In this document: positions 9,501 through 17,389 of the stretch, piece by piece
Position numbering within the stretch: position 1 is the stretch's first letter
How the letters are laid out: each line of letters opens with the position of its first letter
NCBI GenBank assembly: GCA_020639235.1
Contig: JACKHC010000001.1
Location: forward strand, 868,001-932,000
Source of the DNA: Phycisphaeraceae bacterium
GTDB lineage: Bacteria > Planctomycetota > Phycisphaerae > Phycisphaerales > UBA1924
Direction of reading: 5' to 3'
DNA length: 64,000 bases
Notes under the pieces: generated by a model
The model's input: the letters and a program-made list of their open reading frames with translations, nothing else
The model's database searches: none
Told to the model about the DNA's origin: nothing
Position numbers and translations under genes: made by a program

Positions 9501-10011
9501 CGCCTTCCAGTCGTCTCGGCTCGCCCCACCCGGGCTCGCCGCGCTCGCTCATCCAGAGATCAAACCCGCCATCGCGACCATCCAGCGCGCCGCGGTCGCT
9601 CGCGAAAATCACGGTGCGCCCGTCCGCCGACAGGCACGCGCCCAGATCATCGGCGTCCGAGTTCAGCGCATCCAGCGCCACGGGTACGCCCCAGGCCGAA
9701 CCATCCCACCGCGACTCGTAGAGATCCACGCCGCCGCCCGTCCGTCCGCGCGCCACGATCATCACCGTCCCGCGCGCATCGGTCGTCGGATCGAATACAT
9801 GCGTGTCCGACGCCGGCGCGCCGTCGAGCGCCCGCGCCTCGGTCCACACTGTCATCCGGCGCTCGACGCCGCCCGCATCTATCTGAACATCCAGATCGTT
9901 CGTGAGCACCCGCCCCGCGCCGACGCGCCCGGCGCCGGCAAGAATCACGAGCGCCACGATCCCCGCGATCGCGAGCCCCAGACCCAGCGCCCACGCGACC
10001 AATCGCATCAT
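6511..10011 (-). CDS. TonB-like transducer with PD40 propeller and toroid (prenyltransferase-like) domain
   Basis: A 1166-residue membrane protein, last in a six-gene operon. Order of parts: membrane helix 4-27; PD40/TolB-type propeller repeats at about 115-340 (LSPDGATLLFASNR and similar); helix about 352-375; a basic loop 376-397; a third helix about 397-416 containing MLSLLLHALLLMLLAAW; an Ala/Glu/Pro-rich spacer of about 430 residues; and an alpha-toroid domain of squalene-cyclase/prenyltransferase type in the last about 300 residues (repeats such as ALGWLARHQHADGRW). Ser403-x3-His407 in helix three matches the SxxxH motif by which TonB couples to ExbB/ExbD (known for TonB; match is mine). 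That gives propeller and toroid a periplasmic placement. It overlaps exbD by 4 nt. Enzyme activity of the toroid is doubtful: no DxDD motif was found. Confidence 0.82.
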   Translation of the reverse strand: MMRLVAWALGLGLAIAGIVALVILAGAGRVGAGRVLTNDLDVQIDAGGVERRMTVWTEARALDGAPASDTHVFDPTTDARGTVMIVARGRTGGGVDLYESRWDGSAWGVPVALDALNSDADDLGACLSADGRTVIFASDRGALDGRDGGFDLWMSERGEPGWGEPRRLEGVNTVFDEYDPALSPDGATLLFASNRPRGDVAGSAPDRWNATIRERSATGDFDLFVSSVRDGVIGETRRLDEANTEHDEGTPAFSPMGDFLYFASNREGAGGFDLYRMRLTRDGFERAESVGSPVNTVFNEMDPALIAGGFGLIFSSDRSGEIVAESGGARFGLYASESREVYSERTPIDWAGLWGMVWPWLLGLLALLALLWLLRMLGRLSRDERLARAWRRLSLLAKCIMLSLLLHALLLMLLAAWQVKTALEAYFREPGEGVRVVIAGESGGSEAFFAQLRGGADEPVVAPAVSAAAPVMAASMDAPISEAIERERPVIEASADHEAMETPHSVAERARVEPESAAPAEMSMPEVATPAAAQSEAMAEASDAPVTERMPVGVMRIDAPSLADAPASDVPRAALDAISLREEAGIEVAPAREVGTVTDEREAMPGVALEAGGVADGVSVPSAGAASASAESEEPSLTARESLSTGVAVPGMGAVDVNPVERASAELSAHDESVIEVAPAMGARLRNLETDAMAGPGVERMAMDVTLPAAEGAENARGEQPALDAFAPAGDGRTQSAHAAAPALTAMDGGAPIERPALRADAGRGDAIGLHETPVADRHAEIAIEMPALDTGLMALSLPRAEDEPEEVYPQRAPEAREELVEAGGGSAETEEAVARALGWLARHQHADGRWSSRGFDDGCGACGNAARYEFDPATTGLALLCFFGTDHGVAGRETEYSDAVRRGVAWLVAQQGNDGDLRGGGTMYTHGIATIALCEAYALSRDEALLAPIGKAVRFIERAGSAGNGWRYEPGQAGDTSVLGWQVMALESARRCGVAVDPAAIESARAWLDEVSTRRARGVYAYQRGMAPTMSMTAEGMFVRQLLGAGRHEARQEESARFVVRELPDWDADANTYGWYYATLALYQHGGDNWERWNAALVRELLGAQRDDGAAAGSWDPADQWSDIGGRVYQTALCTLSLEVYYRYLPMYVGDAGAQETVNDVRGGE

Positions 10012-10436
10012 GGCGCGCCCGCCCGCGACGGCGCGGTATCCAGGTACGGCTCGCTGATCCCGGCACGCTTGCAGATGTCCAGCGCCCGCGCGATCGATCC
10101 GTACGAGGCGTCCCGATCGCCGCGCACCGTCACCTTCCGGTCGGGGCGCTCCGCCAGCGCGCTCTGGATCGCGCCCCGAAGCGCGTCCTCATCGAGCGTC
10201 CGACCGGACACGATGTACCGCCCTTGCGCGTCCACATTGATCACCAGTTCCCGCAGCGCCATCGAGATCGGTCCGCCCGACACCGTCTCGGGCAGCGTGA
10301 TCTCCATCTCGCGCTCGGACTGTTGGAAGGTCGTCGCCACCAGGAAAAAGATCAGAAGCAGGAACACCACATCGATCACCGGCGTCAGGTCAACACTCGG
10401 CGCCGACTCCTTCCCGAGCATCTCGCGCAGCATCAC
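10008..10436 (-). CDS. ExbD/TolR-family biopolymer transport protein
   Basis: A 142-residue single-span protein. The N-terminal helix VDLTPVIDVVFLLLIFFLVA (15-34) carries Asp22, the proton-conducting Asp of ExbD/TolR, after a short cytoplasmic leader. A periplasmic domain follows with the family's QGRYIVSGRTLDEDAL and VTVRGDRDASYG segments. With ExbB it forms a proton channel that powers a TonB- or TolA-like protein. It overlaps exbB upstream and the TonB-like gene downstream by 4 nt each, so the three are translationally coupled. Confidence 0.93.
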   Translation of the reverse strand: MMLREMLGKESAPSVDLTPVIDVVFLLLIFFLVATTFQQSEREMEITLPETVSGGPISMALRELVINVDAQGRYIVSGRTLDEDALRGAIQSALAERPDRKVTVRGDRDASYGSIARALDICKRAGISEPYLDTAPSRAGAP

Positions 10437-11221
10437 ACCACCCCCGTCGCGCTGACCAAATCCTCCTCCTCGACCGCCTCGACGATCCCGCGCGATCCAT
10501 CGCGCGACGCGTCGGCACGCCTCGTGCCCCGCGCACCCGCCGATGCGCGCTCCAGAAGCCCCATCGTCTCCCGCTCGATCGCCGCCGCGATGCCCTCGAT
10601 CCGCGCGCTGATCCAGTGATGCATCAGCAGCGCCGGGATCGCCACCAGCAGGCCCGCCGCCGTCGTGATCATCGCCTCGTAGATGCCCCGCGCCAGCAGT
10701 TCCGTGCGTCCCAGCGCCTCACCCGACACCGCGACCGTCTGGAACGCGCGGATCATCCCGAAGATCGTCCCGAGCAGCCCCATCAGCGGCGCCACCGACG
10801 CCACGACCGTCAGCGCGCGGAGCCGCCTGCGCATCCTGTGAATCTCCCGTGCCCCCGCCTCGCCCGCCTGCCGCTCCGCCGCCTCGATCCCCAGCGCCAG
10901 CCGCCCCAGACCCGCGGCGCACACGCTCGCCAGCGCCGACCTATTGGATCGGCACGCCTCCACCGCCCGCGCCAAACCCTCGCGCTCCGCAACGACGCCG
11001 ATCTGATCCGCAAACCCGCCGGGCACCAGCGCCGACCGCCGCAACGCGATCAATCGTTCGAGCGACACCGCCAGCACCACGAGCGAGCACAGCCCGAGCG
11101 GCACCATCATCCACCCGCCCTTGACCACGAAGTCCCACACCGACTGCACCGCAAGATCGCTCGGCGCCGACCCGCCGTCCGCTGCCTGCACGATCAACAA
11201 ACGCATCCAGAACTCACTCAC
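10433..11221 (-). CDS. ExbB/TolQ/MotA-family proton channel protein
   Basis: A 262-residue protein with three membrane helices at about 38-58, 136-158 and 182-204, and a long cytoplasmic loop between the first two, the ExbB/TolQ plan. The conserved second helix reads SVAPLMGLLGTIFGMIRAF and the third AMITTAAGLLVAIPALL. It pairs with the ExbD that overlaps it by 4 nt. Its start overlaps the TPR gene by 8 nt. The partner is more likely the downstream TonB-like protein than a classic TonB, since no tonB or TonB-dependent receptor is nearby. Confidence 0.93.
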   Translation of the reverse strand: MSEFWMRLLIVQAADGGSAPSDLAVQSVWDFVVKGGWMMVPLGLCSLVVLAVSLERLIALRRSALVPGGFADQIGVVAEREGLARAVEACRSNRSALASVCAAGLGRLALGIEAAERQAGEAGAREIHRMRRRLRALTVVASVAPLMGLLGTIFGMIRAFQTVAVSGEALGRTELLARGIYEAMITTAAGLLVAIPALLMHHWISARIEGIAAAIERETMGLLERASAGARGTRRADASRDGSRGIVEAVEEEDLVSATGVV

Positions 11222-14200
11222 CGCTCGCCTCCTCGGCGCTCTTCAGCGCCCGCCGCGCCATCCGCGCCCACTCCGATCCACCGAACCGCTCCACGACCTC
11301 CGCGAACCGCGCCCGTGCCTGCTCGCGGTCGCCGCTTTGCTCCAGGCAGCGCCCCGCCTCGTACAGCGCCCCCGCGCTCCACTCCGGGTACGCATGCAGC
11401 AAGTCAACTTTCATGAACGCGCGCACCGCCTCCTCGTGCTCGCCCAGCGCATACAGGCACTCGCCGATCTGGAACTGCGCTCGCGCGGCCGTCTCGCCCT
11501 CGTGCCCGTCCACCACCCGCCCGTACCACGCCATCGCGCCGCGCGGGTCACCGCTGTTCTCGGCGCACCACCCCCGCCCGAACGCGGCCCGGAACCACCG
11601 CGCATCGCCGCTGTGCCGCTCCAGGAACGCCGCGTACGCCGCGTCGCTCTCGCCCCACCGACCCGCCTCGCCCAGCGTGTCGCCCTTCCGCAACAGCGCC
11701 GAACCGGTGATCTCCTTATCGCCGCTCGCCGCCGCCAGATCGAACAGGCGCGCCGATTCGTCCCACCGGCGCAGCCGACGCGCGCCTTCGCCCCCGACAA
11801 GCGCTGCATCGCAGACCAGCGCGCCGTCGGGGAACCGCTGCACATACTCGCCCCCAAGTCGTGCGGCCTCATCATGCATCTCCAGCGCCAGCGCCGTCGA
11901 TGCCGACAGGTACAACACGCCGGACTCAAGCGAGCGATCCGGAGCAGCAGCGCCATCGAGAAGCCGTGACGCCTCTTGAAGATGCGCTCTTGCGCGCTCG
12001 TGCTCACCCGACCGCGCATCAAGGCGCGCCAGTTCGTAATGCGAGCTCGCCCGCTGCAACACGTCGGCGCTCAGATCCATCACCTCCTCAAGGAGGCGCC
12101 GCGCCACCTCCGCATCCTCCTCGCCCATGCGCCCCGCCCGCGCCAGCAGCAACGCCCCCCGAAGCGATCCATGCGGCACGCGCTCCAGCGCCGCATCCAC
12201 ATCCTGCATCCCCTCCTCCTCCAGGCCCGACGCGATCCGTAACAGCCCCCGCCGCGCCAGCGCCTCGGCACCAACCGCGCCGCCGTCCTCCTCGATGAGC
12301 GCCGTAAACGACCGATCCGCTTCATCGTTCATGCCGGCGTCCGCATACGACTGCGCCATCCGAAGCCGCGAGTCCAGCGCCCCGGCGCCGCCACCCCGGG
12401 ACGCGGCGTCTCCGAACATCTCGGCCGCCTCCCCGTGCGCCCCGCGCGCCGACGCTAATCCGCCCAATCGCCGGAGCGCCGCCACCGCAACCCGATCATC
12501 ATCGCACCCGCTCGCCTCGATCAGCGCCCCCCGCGCGTCGTCCTCCCGGCCCAGCGCGAGCAAGGACAATCCCAGTTCGAGCCGCGCATGCCCATTGAGA
12601 CCCGAGCCCGGCCAACGCTCACCGACGCGCCGGAACCAACCGCACGCCCGCTCATGGTCGCCGCTCTTCGCCGCGATCAGACCGAGTGTGAGCGCTGCGC
12701 CGGCGCACGACGCGTCATCCCCCATCAACTCCACATAGCGCGACAGGCACGCCTCGGCCTCATCCATATCGCCGCGCGCGTACGCCATGTCGCCGAGCGC
12801 CAGCAGACCCGGCGCGCCGTCACGCCCGCCCAACTCCGCCGCGCTCTCGCGCAGCATCGCGCTCGCCTCGTCTTCGCGCCCCGCGTTGCGGAGCAGCAGG
12901 CCCAATCGGGTCACACCGTCCCCCCGCGCATCGCCTTCCGTCGCCGCCGCCTGCCGGTACATCGCCTCCGCCCCGGCCGTGTCCCCCAACCGCTCCAGCG
13001 CAGCGCCGCCGATCACCATGCAACGCCCGAGGCGTGCGTCCCCATCGAATGACTCACCGAACCGCGCGCAGAGCGCCGCCGCCTCCTTGTCGTCTCCCCC
13101 TTCCTGCGCCATCGAGATCAGCGCCACCAGCGCATCAGCGCGCAGGCCCTCCGCAGCGTCCGAAGCCAGCACATCGCCGAACGCCCGGCGCGCCGCAGTC
13201 AGATCCCCGCCGCGCCGCAGCGCCATCCCCATCTCGTAGGTCAGCGCCGCCCGCCGCGCCGGATTGGCTTCCGACTCAACCACGCCCCGAAGCCGCCGGG
13301 CCGCGCCCGCATCATCACCCTCAGCCGAATCGCACCGCGCCGACAGCAGCTCCGCGTCGCGCCGCACCGCCGACCCGCCCGCCGCCATCGCGTGCGCGAT
13401 CAACCGCCGCGCCGCATCGATCTCGCCGCGGTCCAACCGATGCGAAGCCAGATCCAGTTCGCCGAGCACCGCCGCCCCGCTCTCGGGAAATCGCTCAAGC
13501 AAGTCCTCCAGCGACTCCACGCTCGCGTTCCGCCGGCCCATCGACTCGAGCACGCGCGCCCGCGCCAGCAGCGCATCGCCCGCGACGCGGCTCTCCGGCG
13601 CCGCCGCGGCCCGATCGAACGCCGCCAGTGCTTCATCACCGCGCCCAAGATCCGCCAGGCAACGCCCCAGCAGGAGTGCGCGGTGATCGCCGAGCGTCTC
13701 CGCCCGCAGGTCATCCCCGACCTCCCGCAACAAATCCGCGGCCTCATCCACGCGCCCCGACTCATGCAACCCCCGCGCCGCGAAGAACGCGCTCCGGCGC
13801 CCCTCCGTCGTGTCACGCCACGCCCCCGCGCCATCGCGCCACGCTCTGATCGCCCGTTCGACCTCGCCCGCGCGGTACAGACACTCCACGTGCATCGACC
13901 ACGCCGCTACGCGCCGCCGCCCGCCCGCATCCTCCGCATCAACGCGCGCCAGCACACCCGCCGCGTCAGCGAAACGCTCCAGCATCATCAGGCACTGACC
14001 GCGGAGCATCAATGCATCCTGCGCGAACGCGAACCCGTCGCCGCCGGAGATCGCCTCCAGCGCCGCCAGCGCCTCGTCCCATCGCGCAAGCCGCGTCAGG
14101 CACACGCTCATCCCGTACCGCGCCTCGTCCGCCTGCCCCGACTCAAGACTTCCCGCCAGCGCCGCCTCATACTCGGGCAGCGCCATCTGGATCATCCCCC

Positions 14201-14318
14201 GTTGCAACAAGCCGTGGCCGGCGCGGAGCGCCCGCCGGGCCGCGCTGTCATCCCCGAGCGCCGTGCCCGCGAGCATCACCACGGCCGCGGCACCGATCAT
14301 CTTCCATCGTGCGGGCAT
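11214..14318 (-). CDS. Secreted TPR-repeat protein
   Basis: A 1034-residue protein with a signal sequence (MPARWKMIGAAAVVMLAGTA) followed by an almost unbroken run of TPR-like helical pairs to the end (units like ALAAFDRAAAAPE, ARLGGEYVQRFPDGAL, AVRAFMKVDLLHAYPEW). The ATG at 14318 is chosen over one 51 nt upstream because GGAGG lies 7 nt before it and the signal peptide then starts cleanly. TPR proteins scaffold complexes. Being exported and coupled to ExbB/ExbD, it probably works in the periplasm, like YbgF/CpoB with Tol-Pal (analogy only). Third gene of the operon; its end overlaps exbB. Confidence 0.85.
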   Translation of the reverse strand: MPARWKMIGAAAVVMLAGTALGDDSAARRALRAGHGLLQRGMIQMALPEYEAALAGSLESGQADEARYGMSVCLTRLARWDEALAALEAISGGDGFAFAQDALMLRGQCLMMLERFADAAGVLARVDAEDAGGRRRVAAWSMHVECLYRAGEVERAIRAWRDGAGAWRDTTEGRRSAFFAARGLHESGRVDEAADLLREVGDDLRAETLGDHRALLLGRCLADLGRGDEALAAFDRAAAAPESRVAGDALLARARVLESMGRRNASVESLEDLLERFPESGAAVLGELDLASHRLDRGEIDAARRLIAHAMAAGGSAVRRDAELLSARCDSAEGDDAGAARRLRGVVESEANPARRAALTYEMGMALRRGGDLTAARRAFGDVLASDAAEGLRADALVALISMAQEGGDDKEAAALCARFGESFDGDARLGRCMVIGGAALERLGDTAGAEAMYRQAAATEGDARGDGVTRLGLLLRNAGREDEASAMLRESAAELGGRDGAPGLLALGDMAYARGDMDEAEACLSRYVELMGDDASCAGAALTLGLIAAKSGDHERACGWFRRVGERWPGSGLNGHARLELGLSLLALGREDDARGALIEASGCDDDRVAVAALRRLGGLASARGAHGEAAEMFGDAASRGGGAGALDSRLRMAQSYADAGMNDEADRSFTALIEEDGGAVGAEALARRGLLRIASGLEEEGMQDVDAALERVPHGSLRGALLLARAGRMGEEDAEVARRLLEEVMDLSADVLQRASSHYELARLDARSGEHERARAHLQEASRLLDGAAAPDRSLESGVLYLSASTALALEMHDEAARLGGEYVQRFPDGALVCDAALVGGEGARRLRRWDESARLFDLAAASGDKEITGSALLRKGDTLGEAGRWGESDAAYAAFLERHSGDARWFRAAFGRGWCAENSGDPRGAMAWYGRVVDGHEGETAARAQFQIGECLYALGEHEEAVRAFMKVDLLHAYPEWSAGALYEAGRCLEQSGDREQARARFAEVVERFGGSEWARMARRALKSAEEASGE

Positions 14319-14449
14319 CCCTGATCCTCCGGCGCGCACCGATCGCGCAACAGCAAACTCGAACTTCAAGGCATCACATGAAATCGGGCGGCCGACCCCG
14401 GCGCGGGTGCTCCGCCGGGGTCAGCGCCCAAACAATGAGACCTCAGCGA

Positions 14450-16822
14450 TCAGCGGCCGAAGCCGACCGCCGTGGTGGAACCGAATGTTGTCGTGCCGGC
14501 CCCGACGGAGCCCGCCTCGGCCCGTTCCTTGATCAACTCCCTGAGCGTATCGATCTGCTCCTCGAGCGAGTCGATCGCTTCCTCAAGCGACTCGCCGTCG
14601 CCGCCCACGGCTTCAACTTGCCACTCCAGTGCTTCCAGCGCGCTCCGGTATTCCGCGGCCTGACGCTCCAGTTCATTCATGCGCGCCGAGTCCCCGCGGA
14701 CGCCGTCGATCGCATCAAGCGATTGTTCGAGCTTCCGCTCCGCCTGCGCCGCCTGACGCTCGAGTTGGCGCTGCTGCTGCGTGAGCGTCCGCTGCTGCGC
14801 CCGAAGCGTCGCCCGTTGGGCCATCAACTGCTCCAACGCTGCGCGCTCGTGCTCACCGCCTACAGCCCGCGCACGCTCGGCATCCTGCTGGAGCCGCAGC
14901 AGCGCGGGCGCCGAAGGCGCCGCCGGCGCTGTTCGCCACTGCACCGGATTGCCGTTGTCGTCCGTCACCTTCACGCCCTCCGGGCAGATCATCTTCACGA
15001 ACGCCGCGAACACCGCGTGCTCCTGCGCCGTGCCGATCACCGTGATGTACCCATCGCCGGGACGAATCAGCGTCGGCACATCGCCCCGCGACATGAGCTC
15101 GGTCACCTGCTCGAGCTTGCCGCCCGGCATGTGATAATCCCGCTCGAACTCTTGGCCATCCGCGATCACGGCAGGCGCACCGAAGATCGTGATCCCCGCG
15201 TCGTCACTCGGCGCAGTCTCTGCGAAGCCCCGCATCGGCACGCCGCCGACAACCGCCGCCCCGCCGAGTCTGCGTCCAGAGGGCGCCGGCGAGTCCCCGC
15301 GCGCCGCGTACTCCTGAATCATCGCCTCCAGCGCCCGCATCCGCGCTTCCATCTCGCGGAACTGCTCCATCAGCGCGCCGGCGCGTTCGTCCTGCCCGCC
15401 GCCCATGAAGCGCTCGAAGGTCGACAATCCCGGCGGCGCGGGCGTCTCGGGGTCGGCGTACTCGAAGTACACCGCCGCCGGTGCCTCCGCGTCCTCGCAT
15501 TCGGGCGGGCACGCCAGCGCCGGCGCAATCAGCGCCCCGATCGAAGCCGCCGCCAGCGCCGCGGCGCTCCCGAAGACCGAAAGCCGCGGGCTCTTGTTCG
15601 TTGTCATCACCATGGTGATTCTCCTCGAAAATCGCGCTACCCCGGAAGACGCCATGCCCAACGCGGGCGCTTGCGTCAGAGGAGGCGAAGATGTCAGGAA
15701 TGTCCGCACACGCAACAATGACTCGGCGTACACACGCCGCGTCCGTGGCATCGTCGATACAACCCATGCGTCGCACGCCATGTCCGCCTCCTCGCGGATT
15801 CGACGCCCCGCCCACCATGACACCGGGTGCCACCAATACACGCACGAGATCACCAGCTGCGCCCAGCACACCCAGTGGTCACGCCGGCGCAGGTGCGCCA
15901 ACTCGTGCGTCAGAATCGCCCGCCGCGCGTCCGCGCCCATGCCGAACCACAACGCGCGAGGCACAACAATCGTCGCGCGACGCCCCAGGCACACCATCGG
16001 CGTCACGACCCGATCCACCACCACCATCCGCGGCACGCGCCGCACCCCCAGCAACTCGCACAACTCCGCGACCATCCGCGCATCCCGCTCCGTCACCGCC
16101 TGCCCGCCGCGAATCAGGCGGACCAGGCCCAGGATGCGCAACGCGACCGTCAGGACGACAACGCCCGCCCCGCCCACCCAGACCCACACCGGTACGCGCG
16201 GTGCGCTCATCGCCGCATCACGCACGCCGACGCCCCAATCAATCCACACACGCGCCCGGGCCGACGCCCGATCGAGGAACGCCGCGCGGGGCGGGACCTC
16301 CGCGCCGCCGGAAACCGCATCGCCCGCGAGCGCTCCCTCGTCCGCCGAAACAACTTCCCGGAAGGGCGGCAACGGAGCGCTCCAGACGCTGTCAACAACC
16401 GGCAACAGTTCACCCGAGTACGCGGCGGGTTCAACGGTCTCCACCGTCTGCCACGCCCCGGGCCAAACCTCATCCGCCCGTGCCACCTGCGGCGTTTCAT
16501 CACCGAGATCAGCCGCTTCATAAGCGGGCTCAACACCGGCCAGCCACGGGCGCGCATCCGCCATGGACGCACCGGCCCCGCGCTCCCGGATCGATCGAAT
16601 CGCCTCGACCGCGCGCTGCGCGTGCGGCTCGAGCGCGCTCAATCCTTCGCTCGCGCCCCACCACGCCGCCGGCATGAACATCGCCGCCAGCACCATCACC
16701 CACATCGCGTGACGCGTCGCCGGGCGACGAACGAACAGCCGGCACACAACACCAACAATCACCGCGATCGGAATCGCCCCGAGCGCCCCCGCCCACATCA
16801 GTTCCATATGCCGATCCAGCAT
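14450..16822 (-). CDS. BlaR1/MecR1-like M56 membrane metallopeptidase with coiled-coil tail
   Basis: A 790-residue protein with N-terminal helices (about 10-30, 38-58), a periplasmic insert, another helix (212-234), then a cytoplasmic M56 zinc peptidase domain with HELAH at 306-310 and a downstream EEADMACD (344-351) whose Glu/Asp would complete the site. A last hydrophobic stretch (about 414-437) exports the C-terminal about 350 residues. In BlaR1 that part is a penicillin-binding sensor. Here no SxxK sensor domain is recognisable; there is a small folded region and then a Gln/Glu/Arg-rich coiled coil (about 645-770). It should cleave the BlaI-like repressor encoded 23 nt upstream. GGGAG lies 8 nt before the ATG. 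Confidence 0.88.
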   Translation of the reverse strand: MLDRHMELMWAGALGAIPIAVIVGVVCRLFVRRPATRHAMWVMVLAAMFMPAAWWGASEGLSALEPHAQRAVEAIRSIRERGAGASMADARPWLAGVEPAYEAADLGDETPQVARADEVWPGAWQTVETVEPAAYSGELLPVVDSVWSAPLPPFREVVSADEGALAGDAVSGGAEVPPRAAFLDRASARARVWIDWGVGVRDAAMSAPRVPVWVWVGGAGVVVLTVALRILGLVRLIRGGQAVTERDARMVAELCELLGVRRVPRMVVVDRVVTPMVCLGRRATIVVPRALWFGMGADARRAILTHELAHLRRRDHWVCWAQLVISCVYWWHPVSWWAGRRIREEADMACDAWVVSTMPRTRRVYAESLLRVRTFLTSSPPLTQAPALGMASSGVARFSRRITMVMTTNKSPRLSVFGSAAALAAASIGALIAPALACPPECEDAEAPAAVYFEYADPETPAPPGLSTFERFMGGGQDERAGALMEQFREMEARMRALEAMIQEYAARGDSPAPSGRRLGGAAVVGGVPMRGFAETAPSDDAGITIFGAPAVIADGQEFERDYHMPGGKLEQVTELMSRGDVPTLIRPGDGYITVIGTAQEHAVFAAFVKMICPEGVKVTDDNGNPVQWRTAPAAPSAPALLRLQQDAERARAVGGEHERAALEQLMAQRATLRAQQRTLTQQQRQLERQAAQAERKLEQSLDAIDGVRGDSARMNELERQAAEYRSALEALEWQVEAVGGDGESLEEAIDSLEEQIDTLRELIKERAEAGSVGAGTTTFGSTTAVGFGR

Positions 16823-16845
16823 CGGTCATGCTCCCGCGGGAGGGT

Positions 16846-17241
16846 CTATCGATCCGGGCCACGCTCATCGAGCCGCTCGATCAGCGCACGCATCTCCGCC
16901 AGTTCTTCGCTCGTGAATCGCTCGTTTTTCATCAGGTGCAGCACCAGCGGCCCCGGCGAACCGTCGAACACCTGCTCCACGATGTCCTTGACCCGCGTTC
17001 GCGTCACCTTGTCGCGCGACACAACGGCCCGGTACACATACGCCACGCCGTCCTTGTCGCTCACCACGACGCCCTTGCGCTCGAGCCGCGCCAGGAAGGT
17101 CAGCACCGTCGTGTAAGCGATCTCCCGCCCCTGCCCGTGCAAGGTGTTCATCACCTCGCGCACCGTCATGGGCCCGCCCTCCCACAACGCGGCGACAACC
17201 TCCAGTTCCGCCGCGCTGATGTCCCGGTCCTTCTTGCCCAT
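16846..17241 (-). CDS. BlaI/MecI/CopY-family transcriptional repressor
   Basis: A 131-residue winged-helix repressor: DISAAELEVVAALWE, then VREVMNTLHGQGREIAYTTV as the recognition segment and LERKGVV for the wing, with a helical dimerisation tail. BlaI-type repressors are inactivated by cleavage by a partner M56 peptidase, which is the next gene. The start at 17241 (MGKKDRD) is preferred over one 57 nt upstream because AGGAG (17247-17251) lies 5 nt before it and the longer form would run through the operator. It heads the six-gene operon and probably represses its own promoter. Confidence 0.94.
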   Translation of the reverse strand: MGKKDRDISAAELEVVAALWEGGPMTVREVMNTLHGQGREIAYTTVLTFLARLERKGVVVSDKDGVAYVYRAVVSRDKVTRTRVKDIVEQVFDGSPGPLVLHLMKNERFTSEELAEMRALIERLDERGPDR

Positions 17242-17246
17242 GACCA

Positions 17247-17251
17247 CTCCT
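17247..17251 (-). promoter_or_regulatory. Ribosome binding site fixing the blaI-like start
   Basis: The minus strand reads AGGAG here, 5 nt before the ATG at 17241. It decides between this start and a longer frame at 17298 that would begin inside the promoter. Confidence 0.75.
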
Positions 17252-17291
17252 ACTACAACTGTCGGAATCAACCTACGACAACGGTCGTAGG
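17251..17291 (-). promoter_or_regulatory. Pair of BlaI-like operators
   Basis: A perfect inverted repeat, CCTACGAC (17272-17279) and GTCGTAGG (17284-17291) with a 4-bp spacer, resembles the BlaI/MecI site built on TACxACA/TGTxGTA. A second imperfect copy, TACTACAACTGTCGGA (17251-17266), lies with its centre 23 bp away, about two helical turns, on the leader side. Two tandem dyads are typical of BlaI-type control. Binding by the adjacent repressor is inferred. Confidence 0.75.
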
Positions 17292-17298
17292 TCGTCAA
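17270..17298 (-). promoter_or_regulatory. Promoter of the blaI-blaR1-TPR-exbBD operon
   Basis: On the minus strand, TTGACG (17298-17293) and TAGGTT (17275-17270) are separated by 17 bp and look like -35 and -10 boxes. The perfect operator dyad fills the spacer between them, so a bound repressor would block polymerase. The -10 match is only moderate. Confidence 0.6.
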
Positions 17299-17361
17299 TC
17301 CCCTGTCTTCTCATTTTCTCGCAGATTCTCACCCGCACCGGACGCCGGTCCCCGCCTTCCC

Positions 17362-17389
17362 TTGCCCCGGGCCCCGAATCCGGCATAAT
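17362..17389 (+). promoter_or_regulatory. Promoter of the metal ABC operon, probably leaderless
   Basis: CATAAT (17384-17389, five of six matches to a -10 box) lies 7 nt before the ATG at 17397, with TTGCCC 16 bp upstream as a weak -35. Transcription would then start at or next to the start codon, giving an mRNA without a leader. No ribosome site precedes this ATG, in agreement. Confidence 0.55.

Noticed and set aside
7640..9721. Long plus-strand frame opposite the TonB-like protein
   Set aside because: Ser/Pro/Ala/Arg-rich shadow of a GC-rich gene; the minus-strand product has clear domains and coupled starts.
14450..17241. Beta-lactam resistance locus
   Set aside because: A BlaI/BlaR1-like pair is present, but there is no beta-lactamase or PBP gene and no penicillin-binding sensor domain in the M56 protein.
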